A stretch of 64,000 nt of DNA from Erpobdella octoculata (Eukaryota; Annelida; Clitellata; Hirudinida; Erpobdellidae): positions 5,421,266-5,485,265 of the forward strand of contig OZ022247.1 of the NCBI GenBank assembly GCA_963978895.1, given 5' to 3'. The notes under the pieces were generated by a model that was given only the letters and a program-made list of their open reading frames with translations, ran no database searches and was not told where the DNA came from. How positions within the stretch are numbered: the stretch's first letter is position 1; each line of letters opens with the position of its first letter. The translations under genes were made by a program, and so were the position numbers. Below are positions 22,455 to 35,267 of the stretch, one piece after another.

Positions 22455-25074
22455 TCAAAAATACAATAAGTGTTTTCAATTCGGAGCGTATTTATACAGT
22501 TCACCCAAAAAACGATGAATGCTTCTATTTGAGGTTGTTGTTGGTCAATGTTTGTGGCCCAACATCTTTTGGATCACTACGAACTATCAGTGGTATAGTG
22601 TGCCCAACATCACACGCACATTATTTGCTATTATAATTTCCACCTGCTTTCCATCAAATCCACGTGAACTGAGGAACAAATACAAAAATAGCATGTCAGA
22701 AGACATTTTACATCAAATACGGGCCAGTTCAACTAATCCCGACCTTGAAGTGAATGAAGAGATGCATAACCAGGCTTTGCTCTTGATTGAAGACATGTGT
22801 TACCTGATGTGTGGTAGTTTGTTAGTCAAGTTAGGAATGCCAGCGCCAGATCGTAGAATAAATGATGCTTTTAATCGAGAATTAGAACGTGAACATATCT
22901 ATAATCGACATGAATTAGATCAATTAGTTCAATCGAATGTACCCCTCTTAAACCCTCAACAAAAAAAGTGTATGATACATTAATGAAGGCAATCGATAAT
23001 GGAAATGGTGGCTTATCTTTTCTTGATGCCCCAGGTGGAACTGGAAAGACGTTTCTCATGTCTTTGATATTGGCCACTGTTCGTGCGCGGTAGCAGTTGC
23101 TTCTTCTGGAATAGCAGCTACATTGTTAGAAGGATGCCGTACGGCTCATTCAGCATTAAAATTGCCTTTAAATCTTCAAATTACTGAACAACCTACATGC
23201 AACATTGCAAAACACTCTGCAATGGCAAAAGTTTTAATAGCATCTACACAATGGCGCACAAATGGGCATTGGAAGCACTTGATAGAACACTGAAAGATCT
23301 GCGCAATGACTCGCGACATTTTGGAGGTGCAATGATTTTATTGTCTGGCGATTTCCGCCAAACACTGCCAGTCATTCCAAGATCGACTGCTGCCAATGAA
23401 ATTAATGCTTTCCTCAAATCATCATATATGTGGCGCTATGTGATGAGACTTCAGCTGTCTTCTAACCTGAGAGTTGCATTGCTGAACGATCCATCTGCTG
23501 AAGATTTTTCCATGCAATTGCTCAACATCGGTAATGGCCGTGTTCCTGTCGACAAATCGACCGGATTGATTTCTTTTCCTCCCAATTTTTGCACTTTTGT
23601 TTCATCGAAAGACGAGCTTATCAATAAAGTGTTCCCAGACATCATTGCTAATCATAAAAAGAACAAATGGTTGAGTGCAGTGATGGGCACTTTAACTACT
23701 GTAGTTGTAACTACTGTAGTTATAACTACATTTATAGTAGTTACATGGTAGTTATAACTACTTTTGTTTTTGAGTAGTTGCCATGTAGTTATAACTACTT
23801 TTATGATCTAGTTTGGTAGTTATAACTAGTCTAACTACTTTGACTTAGCGCTGTAACAAAATTATTAAAAAGCCAGATAATTTAAAAATATAATCTAAAG
23901 CATCAAATGTTCAATCACTGAAGGATTATCCATTTGTAGAATGAGCTTTCATAAAAGCCAATTCTACTCTTCCAAGCATGGCTGATATGATTTTGACACC
24001 TCGAAGGTGCAAAATGAGTGACACTTTATTTGACCGTATGGTTTTTCTGAAAAGCCGTTCCAGTTTTAACAAATTTTGAACTTTGTCATTCAACCTTTAT
24101 GTATCAATAAACACTTTGTTTTTCTAAAATTTGCTTAAAAATACTTTGTTTTTATTAAATTTGCTTAAAAATACTTTGTTTTTATTATATTTAGTTAACA
24201 ATCATTATTATTCTTTAAAAAAAAATTATTAAATGCAAATTTATTTTTTGTTGTTGTGTTTTTATATCTTACAGTACATGTTTTATAAATATACGAGTAG
24301 TTAAAAAGTAGTTGGAAAGTAGTTAACTACTTTAGTAGTAGTTAACAAACTAGTTATAACTACCTCTCTTCTAAAGTAGTTAACATGTAGTTATAACTAC
24401 TTCTGTCATGAGGTAGTTGGCATGTAGTTGTAACTACAATTGAAGTAGTTGGTGCCCATCACTGGTTGAGTGAGAGAGCAATTTTGGTGGCTAAGAATAA
24501 AGATGTGGATGACTTAAATATTCTAATTCAGAATAAAATTTTTGGTACTCTGCATTCATTCAAATCTATTGACTGTGTAACAAATGAAGATGAAGCCACT
24601 AACTATCCAACTAAATTTTTGAACTCCTTGGATGTGCCTGGCTTACCAACGCACAATTTACAACTAAAGGTTGGATCAGTAGTTATTATGCTTAGAAATC
24701 TAAATCAACCAAAACTATGCAATGGAACGCGTTTGGTTTTAAAGAAACTAATGGTCAATGTGCTCCACGCGACGATCCTCAAAGGAAAATTCAAAGGCGA
24801 GGAAATACTCATTCCGAGGATTCCTATGATCCCAACCGATTTGCCCTTTGAGTTTAAAAGAATTCAATTTCCGATTCGCCTAGCATTTGCTATGACGATT
24901 AGCAAATCACAAGGCCAATCTTTGAGTGTTTGTGGTCTGAACTTGGATAATGCATGTTTTTCTCATGGTCAATTGTATGTGGCGTGTTCACGTGTCGGCA
25001 GACCATCAGATTTATTTGTTTTTTCGCCCGATAATAAAACAAAAAACATAGTGTATCATAGAGTGCTGGATTAA
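22455..25074 (+). pseudogene. Helitron PIF1-like helicase, broken
   Basis: Fragments in order: FYLRLLLVNVCGPTSFGSLR, LNPQQKK, Walker A DAPGGTGKTFL (about 23025-23057), ASSGIAATLLEG, a joint lacking Walker B, GAMILLSGDFRQTLPVIP, VGSVVIMLRNL, and the C-terminal FAMTISKSQGQSLSVCGL and QLYVACSRVGRPSDLFVF. A shortened A-run at about 22967 shifts frame, a second shift lies at about 23088, and a hAT (23678-24464) splits the rest. It is not functional. It is called Helitron rather than cellular PIF1 because of the element ends and the rolling-circle-type N-terminal fragment. Confidence 0.88.
23678..24464. mobile_element. hAT-type non-autonomous element inside the Helitron helicase
   Basis: The terminal inverted repeat is CAGTGATGGGCAC. 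The target duplication GTTGAGTG is exact (23670-23677 and 24465-24472). Subterminal parts are dense in TAGTTATAACTA repeats in both orientations, and there is no coding capacity. Removing it rejoins the helicase frame. Confidence 0.93.
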
Positions 25075-25965
25075 AGAGAATCGACCCGAGTTCAACCAAT
25101 GTTTTTCTAATAAACTATTAAAGTGAACGTTTTTTTACCAATGCTTTTATTAACTCGTCGGCTCTGTTTCTCTGTCTGTTTCAAATCTTGCAATCAATTT
25201 TTGAGTCACTTCCTGTTGATAGATTTTTTTCAAATTTTGCATACATGCTCAAGATAGAAGACAATGCAATATTCAATTATTAGTTTTACAATTAGTCAAT
25301 TAATTTAGTTAATTTTCTTGAGGATTTTATCGAGGGGTTTCTTGAGGGTTTTCTTGAGGGTTTTCTTGACCACAAAACGCTAACCGACTGGCAGACTATT
25401 TTACCAAGTTAACACGAACCACACTCACTGACCGCGATTCTCAAGCGTGTACGAAATTTTCATGAAAATAGTTGAGATATTTAAATTCGATGCTTTTTGA
25501 TGATATTTTTATTATTATTACCAATGCTTTTATTAACTCGTCGTCTCTGTTTCTCTGTCTGTCTGTTTGTTTCTCTGTCTGTTTCAAATCTTGCAATCAA
25601 TTTTTGAGTCACTTCCTGATGATAGATTTTTTCAAATTTTGCATACATGCTTAAAATAGAAGACAATGCAATATTCAATTATTAGTTTTACAATAAGTCA
25701 ATTAATTTAGATAATTTTAATTAATTTCGATATAATTAAGATATTTCGACTTTAACATAAAATAAAAGAGTAATATAAGAAAAAATTGATTGCAAAATTT
25801 GTGTTTTAATTACATATAAGAGCATTGGTTTTAAAAATTCGTTTTTAATTTACTTGTTTATTTTTGTTTTCTTTTAAACTTATATATAGGATATTTGTTA
25901 TTATTGTTCTTTATTGCTTAAAAATACACTCTTTAAGGTGAAACAAAGTTCGCCGGGTCCGCTAG

Positions 25966-26838
25966 TAAAATATAAAACAAACGCATTTTATAGATATTCT
26001 CTAATTTCAAAATCAATTCCACAAGAGGTGACTTTTCTGTGGCATTCTGTTAGGTTAAGAATGAAAACAAATATTTCTTGTTACATGTTTTTAATAACTT
26101 TCACTTATTCATAATCCCGTGGTTGTCCATGGGATGTACATGGAATGTACACGGGTTGTACATGGGATGTACAAATGTACATGGGTTGTACATAGGATGT
26201 ACAAATGTACATGGGTTGTCCATGGGATGTACACGGGTTGTACATGGGATGTACATGGGTTGTACATGGGATGTACAAATGTACATGGGTTGTCCACGGG
26301 ATGTACGAGGGATCTACGCAGAAGTTTGGTATATCATTCTAAGAGGCACCCACTTCAAAACATTTTGAATTTACAATTTAACAAAATAAAAATTTGGAAA
26401 ATTGTAGAAGCAAAAATTAACCAGCTGAATTATATCTCTCATTTTTATAACGCGGCTCCTGGCGTTAGCTGTTGGCTCGTAACTGTAGTTGTGGCTAATA
26501 GCTGATTGCCAGCTATTTACCTACTTTGTTTACTCTTGAGCCTGTTAGTATTTTTACTAAATGATTTCTTTATGAAGTGTGTCACTGTTAGAGCATTATT
26601 TAAAAGCATGTTCTTAATTTTTAAAATTGTACTTACTTCTTTTTTTAAATAATTTTTAGTTATTTACAAATCAAGCGAAATTAAATGCATATTTCAATCT
26701 TGATTGCAAAATAATTTAAAGTATAATTTTATTACAATTGCTTTTTGTTTATTAAAATTACTTTGCAATAAATTCAAAATAGTCAAATCAACTTGTTTTT
26801 AAATTTTTCTCCAAAACTGAGAAAATTAAATAAAAAAA
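25966..26838. other. Spacer between the Helitron and the aminotransferase 3' end
   Basis: Contains the minisatellite at 26117-26315 and AT-rich DNA. On - an AATAAA at about 26748 lies some 90 bases beyond the aminotransferase stop and could be its polyadenylation signal. No gene is seen. Confidence 0.55.
26117..26315. repeat. Minisatellite, 12-13 bp unit around TGTACATGGG
   Basis: Alternating GTACATGGGT and GTACATGGGA units, with insertions of AAATGTACATGG. Frames through it are repeat translations only. Confidence 0.92.
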
Positions 26839-29800
26839 TTATTTAATCAAATCTTGACATTGCTGTTTTTTTCTCCAATTACTAAATAGAAGTTCTGCTT
26901 TTTCTAATGTGGAATTTTTCTGCAATGAAAATTCATGAATTTTTCAATTACTAAAAAGGTCAATTAATAATTTTTACAAGAGTTATTTTAAGCCAATAAC
27001 ATTTGTTATAAAATTAAAACTAACAATAGCAGACTATTAAAGTTTTAAACCTTGCAACAAGCAAAGCGAATCAAATCCTTTGATATATCCTGACTTTCTT
27101 CTTTTACGAACACCGTTATTGGAATGGTTGCAATGTTCTAGATGAGTTTGCAATAAATATTATTGTCTGTTTCATATAATTTATCAAATTAAATCTTTAT
27201 GTGATAATGACTAAACTTTATTTGTAACAGTTAAAAAAGTTATAAAACTAATTTTAATTTAAAAGATGATAATCATACACAGTGTTTGACCATCCACGTG
27301 ACAAGTTGTACATCTTTTGTGTGCTTGTTTTTAGGATCAAAATCAAATTCTATATAAACAAAACCAAAAAAATGATTGGCTTTAAATAAAAAATAAAGTT
27401 AACATGAATTGTATTCAAAAAATTAAAATAATAAGAGTATAAACAAAAAAATAAACTTTTTATTAATAAACATAAACTTTATCGGTAAATAATTTTAATC
27501 TTTAGGTTTTTAAGTTGGACCAAACTCAATGTTTAAGAAATTCTACTTCTGAAAGCTCAATATTCGACATACAGAATTCTTAAAAGAACAGAACTCTGAA
27601 AATTAAACGTTAACAAAGCAACGAACCAACGTTAGAAATGTCAGCAAGTATGAAAAATCCACCGTCAGGAATGAATGGAACCATTCCAACTGATCTGCAC
27701 ATTTCTGCAACCTTCATCACTCTCTCCTTCGACTCCTTGCACATAACATTATCGTGGTCAATCGTTTCCTTTCCTTCATCCAGGTATGCTTTCTCAATAC
27801 AAATAGCAACTGCTTCCTGAACGTACAGTTTTGTTTTTTTATTTATTTGTTAATTAGATAAAAATCTGTTGTATGTTTTTTTTTTATAAAATACCAATCC
27901 AAAACTCTATTGATACGAGCTGCCAACTTTGGATTTCATTAAGCCTATTTTCAAACTAGTTCATATTTGCATTTCTAAGTGCATTTTTAGTGTAAACAAT
28001 TTCAAAGATATTTTGAACAAAATAGTTGACCATGTTCTCGGTATGTATTTTGCACAGCTGGCGGTGGACAGCTATGGAAGCTAGCCACGTAGCCAACGCA
28101 GTTCGAATCCACGCGCATTGGAAACGTTAAGCCCAGCTAAACTTTGTCAATTCCTAAACAGTGTCAATGGCAATAAAAAAAACTATAAACATATGTGTTC
28201 CTTGTTTTTTTTAATATTTAGAAAGTTTGCTGAATGGAAATGTACTCGTCGGCAAGGCAGTTTGCATATTTTATTCTCGCCAAAACTTGTCTTTTTTTTA
28301 TTCCCCCAATATCTAAATACACAACCTATTCTAGTAGGCCTAAATTGGTAAAACTAATTACGTCATAATAACAATAATTTTTTTAAGTATGATATAGTTG
28401 CTAACGCTACTCTAGATTGTTACATCAACTGATTCACAATCATGATATAATCAGTGACAAAACATTAGACCCAAATGAGTATTTTTTATTAGGTTGTTTA
28501 TCAAGATATTCATGCTCCAAGGAAACATTATGTAAGAGCAATAAACTGCTTTTTTAACAGTTATACTAGTTGTAGTCATAATTTGCGTTTATTAAATTTT
28601 TAATAATATTAAAAAACGCCTACTTTAAAGAATCTATATTTTCAAGTGTTTTATTAGCGGTGCTACTGTTGTGTGAATGACTAAATTTAATTATCTATCG
28701 TTTTTTGGACTGTGTGCTACTTGCAAAGTGTGTAATTTGATATGAACGCGTGTAAAATTAGAATTTTACAGGTATTAAAATCAATAATGTTGTTTCAACT
28801 TTTTCTGTTAATGCTTTTTAACGGCAGATTTAACAATGCTACAAGTCAGAAATGGCAAATATGAAATATCGATTCAAATAGAAAAGTTGGTATTTAAAAG
28901 CAGGGACGTAAATTGGGGGGGGCAGGGGGGGGGCATTTGCCCCCCCCTGATTTTCAAAATTTGATTTTTTTTTACCTAGAGTTTACTATATATTTATTTA
29001 ATTTTAACTTTACTTAAGCTAGTGATGATGCAATGCGTATTGGAATCCTTCCGGCGTGTATAGACAATTCGCCTCCCCTTGATTTCCAAAATTAAAATTT
29101 TTTTTACTTAGAGTTTACTATATAATATGTTGATTTTAACTTTACTTAACCTCGTGATGATTCAATGCGTATTGGAATTCTTTTTGCGTGTGTAGACAAT
29201 TTTATATCTTAGCTCGATGCTAGATTCACCAATAACTGCAGAGTAATAATTTGTGTATCAGTGTTGGTCCAAAGATTAGCTGTTTTCTGTGCCAAAATAC
29301 AATAAGAGAACTCGTGGAATTTTACCCTATTAGTGGTATTAATACAATGTTGATTCCCTCACAGCTGTCTACATCAAAGTTATTATTTATTACACAAAAA
29401 TAAAACAAAATTATACCCACCCCATTTTGGACATCTTTTTTACAAATTTTTATTGAGGTTACAACCTCTGTTTGTTTGTGTGTGTGTGTGTGTCTTTCTC
29501 TGTACGCAAATCTTGCAAGTGAAATTTAACCAGCATTTTGAAGTTGAAACTTTCAGCACAGCTTTATATTTGATGAAAATACATGATTCAATTTTTTAAA
29601 AAAACTGTGAACATCTTTTGCATTTCTAAATCGAATGTATTTGAAATCAAAGTTTGTGTTGAAAAACTTGTTTTTCCTTCACTTGTTTTACTAATCCTGT
29701 ACTTGCCCCTGCAATATGATTAAATCATTCATCCCCCTTATACCCAGTGGCGCGTGGCAAATATAGAATTTTTTGGTGGGGATTTACTTCAGAAATTTTT

Positions 29801-32800
29801 TATATTCTCTTCCAAAAAGCTGATAACCGGTAAGGGGTAGTCGTAAGTATTTTTCAAAATTTTTTCAAAGACTTCTAATTTCTCCTCCCAAAAAAGCTAC
29901 GGTCGTCTTCTAAAAACAAGGTATTATACCCAAAAAAATTTCAATTGATACTCTGATGGGGGATGCATTTCCCCATCCCTCTCTGCTTGTACCTACGTAT
30001 TTATATAACTGTAAAAGGTAATGTGTGTGTGAGAGCATTCGTTTATCACATCCAAGCCGCAGGAGCAATTTTAACAACATTTGGCATGCAGGTAACTTCA
30101 TTGATAAAAAAATTTTGAAAAATTAAAAAAAAATGTTATTTCTTTGACGTTTCGTTGGCAAAAACGAAAAAAAACTAAGCACAAAAAACCCGGACAACAC
30201 CGGGTAACCCTGTCAGTAAGCTATATAATGGCGGGAAAATTTTGCCCCCCCCTGGAAAATGCTGAATTTACGTCCCTGTTTAAAAGTCCATATAATAACT
30301 CCGTTTTGCTTTTGCGAGCCAGTCCTAACCTGGATAAGAAATGACTAAATGCTTCGGTATTTCAGATATTCGGCTGTTTCAATTTAAAGAAAACCAGAAT
30401 GTTTAGAGGACTATAAACAATTATAAGCAAAACGGCGTTAATATAACTCCGCCTTGACTAATACTAGTCTGGATAAAAAAAGAAAAAAAAGAAACAGAAT
30501 CAGATTATGATCTGCAACAGGAAGTATTTTTATGATTCTTATTTATTGCTTTTTCAGTTTTATAACACAACGCGTAGAGTACTATAAACTAGTAACTAAT
30601 AATAAAACAAGTCAATATCGTGCTTGTTGAATTGATAAGCATTTTAAAGACAAATCACATACTGGTTAACACAGGTGACAATAATACAATCAGCAGGTAA
30701 CTACGTTTTGTTAAATATTCATTAACATTATTGCTCAGATTAAAATTCAAATTAGAAAAAACAAAACAACCTGAAGTGGAGTTGGAACGTTGTATGCGCT
30801 GATCTTGTGCATATAAACTGCCTTTGAAAGCAGAGCTTCGTGTGCAATGCACCATCCTAATTTCCATCCTGTAACTGAAAATGTCTTCCCTGCTGATCCA
30901 ATAGTTATGGTTCTTTCCCACATTCCCGGCAAAGAAGCTGAAATAACAAATTGCGATATTTTTAATTATTGCTAAAAAAAAGCTATTAAAGAGATCGATT
31001 AATACAGACCAATAGCAATGTGTTCATTGGGAGGATAAACTAATTTTTCATAAACTTCATCAGATACAACTATCACATTGTGTTTAATACACAGGTTAGC
31101 AACAACCATTAATTCTTCTCTTGTAAATACCTGAGTAAGAATTACATAATACGTATCTAATTTATCAATTATTTCCGAACTTTAGCTCAAACTATTCTAA
31201 ATAATTTGCTCTGTGGAAACTGTAACAATTAACAAATTTGTTTTCATTTCATACTTATACAATCTTAAAACTTTTCAATATAAAAAAAACATACCATTTT
31301 TTTCAACATTAAAATAAAATATAGACGCGTAGGTGAAGTTTAACTAGAAAAGAAAGTTTAGTTTCAGACAAATGCCGATGCAAATTAGATCAAGTGTCAA
31401 GAGATCATTGTTGTGCTGTGAAGTACGTTTACATAAAAAATTGCTGTTAAAAAAATGGCGGGCAATGTCGGATGAAAAACAAATATTTCTTTCCATAAAC
31501 ACGCATTATTTTATAATATTCATAAACCAATATTCCAGACCCGGTCAGTCCTATTTTTAAAAGTCCAACATTTTTACACATGGCAAAAAAAAATCTTGGC
31601 CCGGCCGTAAATATAACCCTAAAATAGTGCAGGGCCCTATTCTGGTTTCAAAATACGGGGGGGTTTCAGTTTGCCGTCTCGTCACATTTATTTTTTTAAA
31701 TAGAAAATAATTTAAATAAGAAAACGTTTACTTTTCCCACGGGGTTGTTCGGATTGTTTAAAATAAAAAGTTTTGTTCGCTCGTTGAACTTTGAAGCCAA
31801 TTCTTCTTCGTCGAATTTGAAATCAGCAGACGACAAGAATTTTGTTTGTGTTTGTTTTATATCCTCCTTCTGTAAGTTTTTTTTTCATTAGCAGTTAATG
31901 TTTAATTTAACTTTTATTAACAGGAAAAATAATACAGTTTGTAACTTGTGAGACTAACCACCGTTAAGTTGACTGGAACTGAAATTCCGCCAACACTAGA
32001 AATGACGTTATCGTATAGAATATAATACGGCTGAAAAAACATCACCTGTTTAGCATAACAAAAACTTTTCGATAATACTTAAAGTAATTTTTTTCTTTAT
32101 TCTTAATCACTTGAAATAAAAGCTTGTAATTGTAGGATATGTAAAAAAAGTGTTGTTTACCTCGTCGTTGGGAGTAACAAGAGAAGTAATGGCGCAATAA
32201 AGTGCGTGTGTTGCCCCGATTGTAATCAGAACTTCTTTGACGGGATCAATCACTCTTCCCATACCAGGTGATTTTACTCTGGCAAGAGCTTCAACTAGTC
32301 GAATATGGCCCTGAAATGACAGTTTCAATTTATTTTGTGTTTTTTTATAAAATGATTTATAGTTTAGGTGGTTTATAAGGCTAATTTTCTTCAAAAAACA
32401 TAATAAAAGCATATTTTAAAACTATTCAACGCTTACTTCTCTTCTTGAGTACTGGTGTATAGAATAAGACAAAGGATTTGTCGCAACTTCCTTGAGGCTT
32501 TCTGTAACAAACTTGGGAGGGAAATAATCCGAGTAACCCTTTAAAAAAAGTTACAAAATATTCTGGCATAATGATGTCGTAATATGGAAAACGATGCAGT
32601 ACAATTAAAGCAGTTCATAACAAGCAAACCGTATAAAACGAAGTTTTTCACAAAGCCTTTGAATTTCACAATTCCTTTGATTTTTATTTAATGTGAATTC
32701 AATAGAGATAAGTCTTTTAAAAGGAGATTTTTAAACTTAAAATTGTTATCACTTATATAATCATGTTTGATTTGTTGTTGTTTCAAAACATAGAAAAAAA

Positions 32801-33530
32801 ATTTTTAAATTAAAAAATATTTTTTAATTCAACAGAATTTATTGTCTTTTTTACAATAGCTAAAGTCCTTTACACCAGGTGCTTTAAGACGGAAATGGCT
32901 GTATGTAGGAAACATCTAAGTACTTCCTGTCGTAGATCTTAATTTGATCTTTTTTGCTTTTCCTTCCTCCTTTCTCCAGGCTTAGGACTGGCTCGCAATT
33001 AGCGAGGCGGAGTTGAATTTATTGTCATAGGAAGCGAGCCTATATTTCAAATTTTAGCTTTATTGGATGACGTGAAGTTTGTAAATTTTTACTTTTAAGG
33101 TTTGCAAGCATTCAAGCAAGTAAGCAAACAAACAAGACCAGCAGTGAAGTTAATATAAAGAACTTAAAAATAAAATTAGTTAGTTGATTTTTTTTTACTT
33201 TATAACGATATTAACAGAAACAGATTGACACTATTAATTATTAAACCTGGCCATAGAAAATGAAGCAAAGATTTATTCAAAATTTCATGAAATCAAACAT
33301 AAGTACTCACGTGTCCAAAGTTGATGACATCTTTCTGTTCTCTAACAACATCTTCTATCTCATCCCTGGAACACGTTTTAAATTATTTTTCTATTTTTTA
33401 AAGAATTAAATTTAAAATTATTTTTAAATATAATTCAAACATTATAATTGTAATAAATAATTGTTGTGTATAAAACTTCTCACCAAACTTGATTTGAAAG
33501 ATTCAGCTTCTGACTGTTTTTTCCAAACAT
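26839..33530 (-). CDS. KYAT1/KYAT3-like: Kynurenine/glutamine aminotransferase (cysteine-S-conjugate beta-lyase family)
   Basis: Exons on -: 33530-33484, 33365-33311, 32538-32437, 32310-32161, 32045-31959, 31869-31732, 31130-31010, 30937-30771, 27816-27627, 27349-27279, 27137-27051, 26919-26839. They join in frame to about 431 aa, close to the 422 aa of human KYAT1. It is a PLP-dependent class I aminotransferase, expected to turn kynurenine into kynurenic acid with a 2-oxo acid, and possibly to act on glutamine. Visible: EVLITIGATHALYCAI, NNPNNPVGK, DEVYEKLVYPP (Asp about 217, Tyr about 220), SAGKTFSVTGWKLGW (PLP lysine about 251), GMVPFIPDGGFFILADIS and DLIRFACCK (Arg about 400). The N-terminal FGHGYSDYFPP differs from the usual GQGFPDFPPP. 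There is no obvious mitochondrial leader, so cytosolic location is likely. The family is certain; the choice between KYAT1 and KYAT3 is not. Intron 8 (2954 bases) holds a hAT. Expression level is not known. Confidence 0.93.
28310..28516. mobile_element. Degenerate relative of the 3726-3952 MITE (KYAT intron 8)
   Basis: ACACAACCTATTCTAGTAGG near the left side, ATTACGTCATAA in the core, and GGTTGTTTATCAAGATATTC near the right match the family with many substitutions. Much older than the copy at 3726. Confidence 0.55.
28901..30278. mobile_element. hAT-type non-autonomous element, family 1, complete copy (KYAT intron 8)
   Basis: CAGGGACGTAAATT inverted ends and an exact 8-bp target duplication TTTAAAAG (28893-28900 and 30279-30286). 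The interior matches 20856-22353 without the extra 190-base block. No transposase. Confidence 0.93.
30395..30590 (-). repeat. R1 interspersed repeat (KYAT intron 8)
   Basis: The reverse complement carries TAGTTTATAGTACTCTACGC, then the AATACTTCCTGTTGCAGATC box and an inner GGCGGAGTT. Same family as 15650-16160. The flanking AGGACTATAAAC at 30402 marks the other end. Confidence 0.6.
32850..33030 (+). repeat. R1 interspersed repeat (KYAT intron 2)
   Basis: TAAAGTCCTTTACACCAGGT, AAGTACTTCCTGTCGTAGAT, TTTCTCCAGGCTTAGGACTG and GCGAGGCGGAGTTGAA follow in order. The closest relative is 56640-56830. Confidence 0.65.
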
Positions 33531-34162
33531 GATACAGCGTTGAAGCAAACAAACAGGAATGCAGATTTGAGTCGAATTAATAACTTGTAACTAATTAAAT
33601 TAATAATTGTTGTAGTTGATTGCTGTATTTATATCTTTTTTAGCTCCTTGCTTGAAAGCGTTGAAAATTTGATAAAAAAAAACTAGTCAATTAGCATAAT
33701 CCCGGAATTAATTCAACAGATCATTCAAAATCGTCACATATATAATATCACAACCTTTGATATAATCTTTTTCAGTTTTTTTATTTATTTACCTACCTTT
33801 ACCAAAAAATGAAAATCAAAACGGCTATTTAATAGTCAACAACTTGACACTAAAATAAAATATGCCGCTCTTTGCTCTTGTATTGAAGTGCACTCCAAAG
33901 TGCAGTCTGGATCACACGAGCCTAAAAACTATACAGTCATCTTCTGCCCAAGAGCTTTCAACTCTTTACGCCGTATATTTAAGTAGTTGGGTTTTTATGG
34001 CTGTTATTTTCAAACTGGTTTGTTTTTAGGGTTTTTTTTTTACAATTTTTTTACTTAGGTTACAATTTCTGTTTGTGTATGTGTGTGTCTTTCTCTGTAC
34101 GCAAATCTTGCAAGTAAAATTTAACCAGCTTTTGACTAGCTAGGAAGCTGAAATTTTTAGCA
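33531..34162. other. 5' flank of the aminotransferase gene
   Basis: Presumed promoter side of the gene, AT-rich. Several TATA-like strings occur but none stands out. Further out, 34060-34160 is a fragment of the Helitron-like repeat (TCTTTCTCTGTACGCAAATC), also seen in the family 1 hAT copies. Confidence 0.5.
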
Positions 34163-34960
<798 letters not shown>

Positions 34961-34998
<38 letters not shown>

Positions 34999-35037
34999 TT
35001 CATTCATTCATTCATTCATTCATTCATTCATTCATTC

Positions 35038-35136
<99 letters not shown>

Positions 35137-35233
35137 TATTTGTTTGTTTGTTTGTTTGTTTGTTTGTTTGTTTGTTTGTTTGTTTGTTTGTTTGTTTGTT
35201 TGTTTGTTTGTTTGTTTGTTTGTTTGTTTGTTT
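34961..35233. repeat. Compound microsatellite TTTA - TTCA - TTTC - TTTG
   Basis: Four tetranucleotide arrays follow directly: TTTA (about 34961-35000), ATTC (about 35001-35036), TTTC (about 35037-35137) and TTTG (about 35138-35233). Each differs from the next by one or two bases. No coding sequence. Confidence 0.97.
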
Positions 35234-35267
35234 CAGACGTCTGGAAAAAACACTGCTCGCAATCATG

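Larger units (their letters stand above)
20665..25965 (+). mobile_element. Helitron, autonomous-type but decayed
   Basis: The 5' end TCTATATATATAAAAGGAAG follows a host A (20664). The 3' end GTTCGCCGGGTCCGCTAG precedes a host T (25966), matching the TC...CTAG ends and A/T target of Helitrons. It carries part of a PIF1-like helicase (22455-25074) but no visible Rep domain, so the 5' coding half is lost. Two hAT elements (20856-22353 and 23678-24464) are inserted within it. The tail contains a duplicated CTGTCTGTTTCAAATCTTGC segment (25137-25310 and 25505-25720). Confidence 0.88.

Noticed and set aside
22519..25074. Cellular PIF1 helicase gene
   Set aside because: Helitron ends, a rolling-circle-type N-terminal fragment, frameshifts and an internal transposon all indicate a dead Helitron gene.
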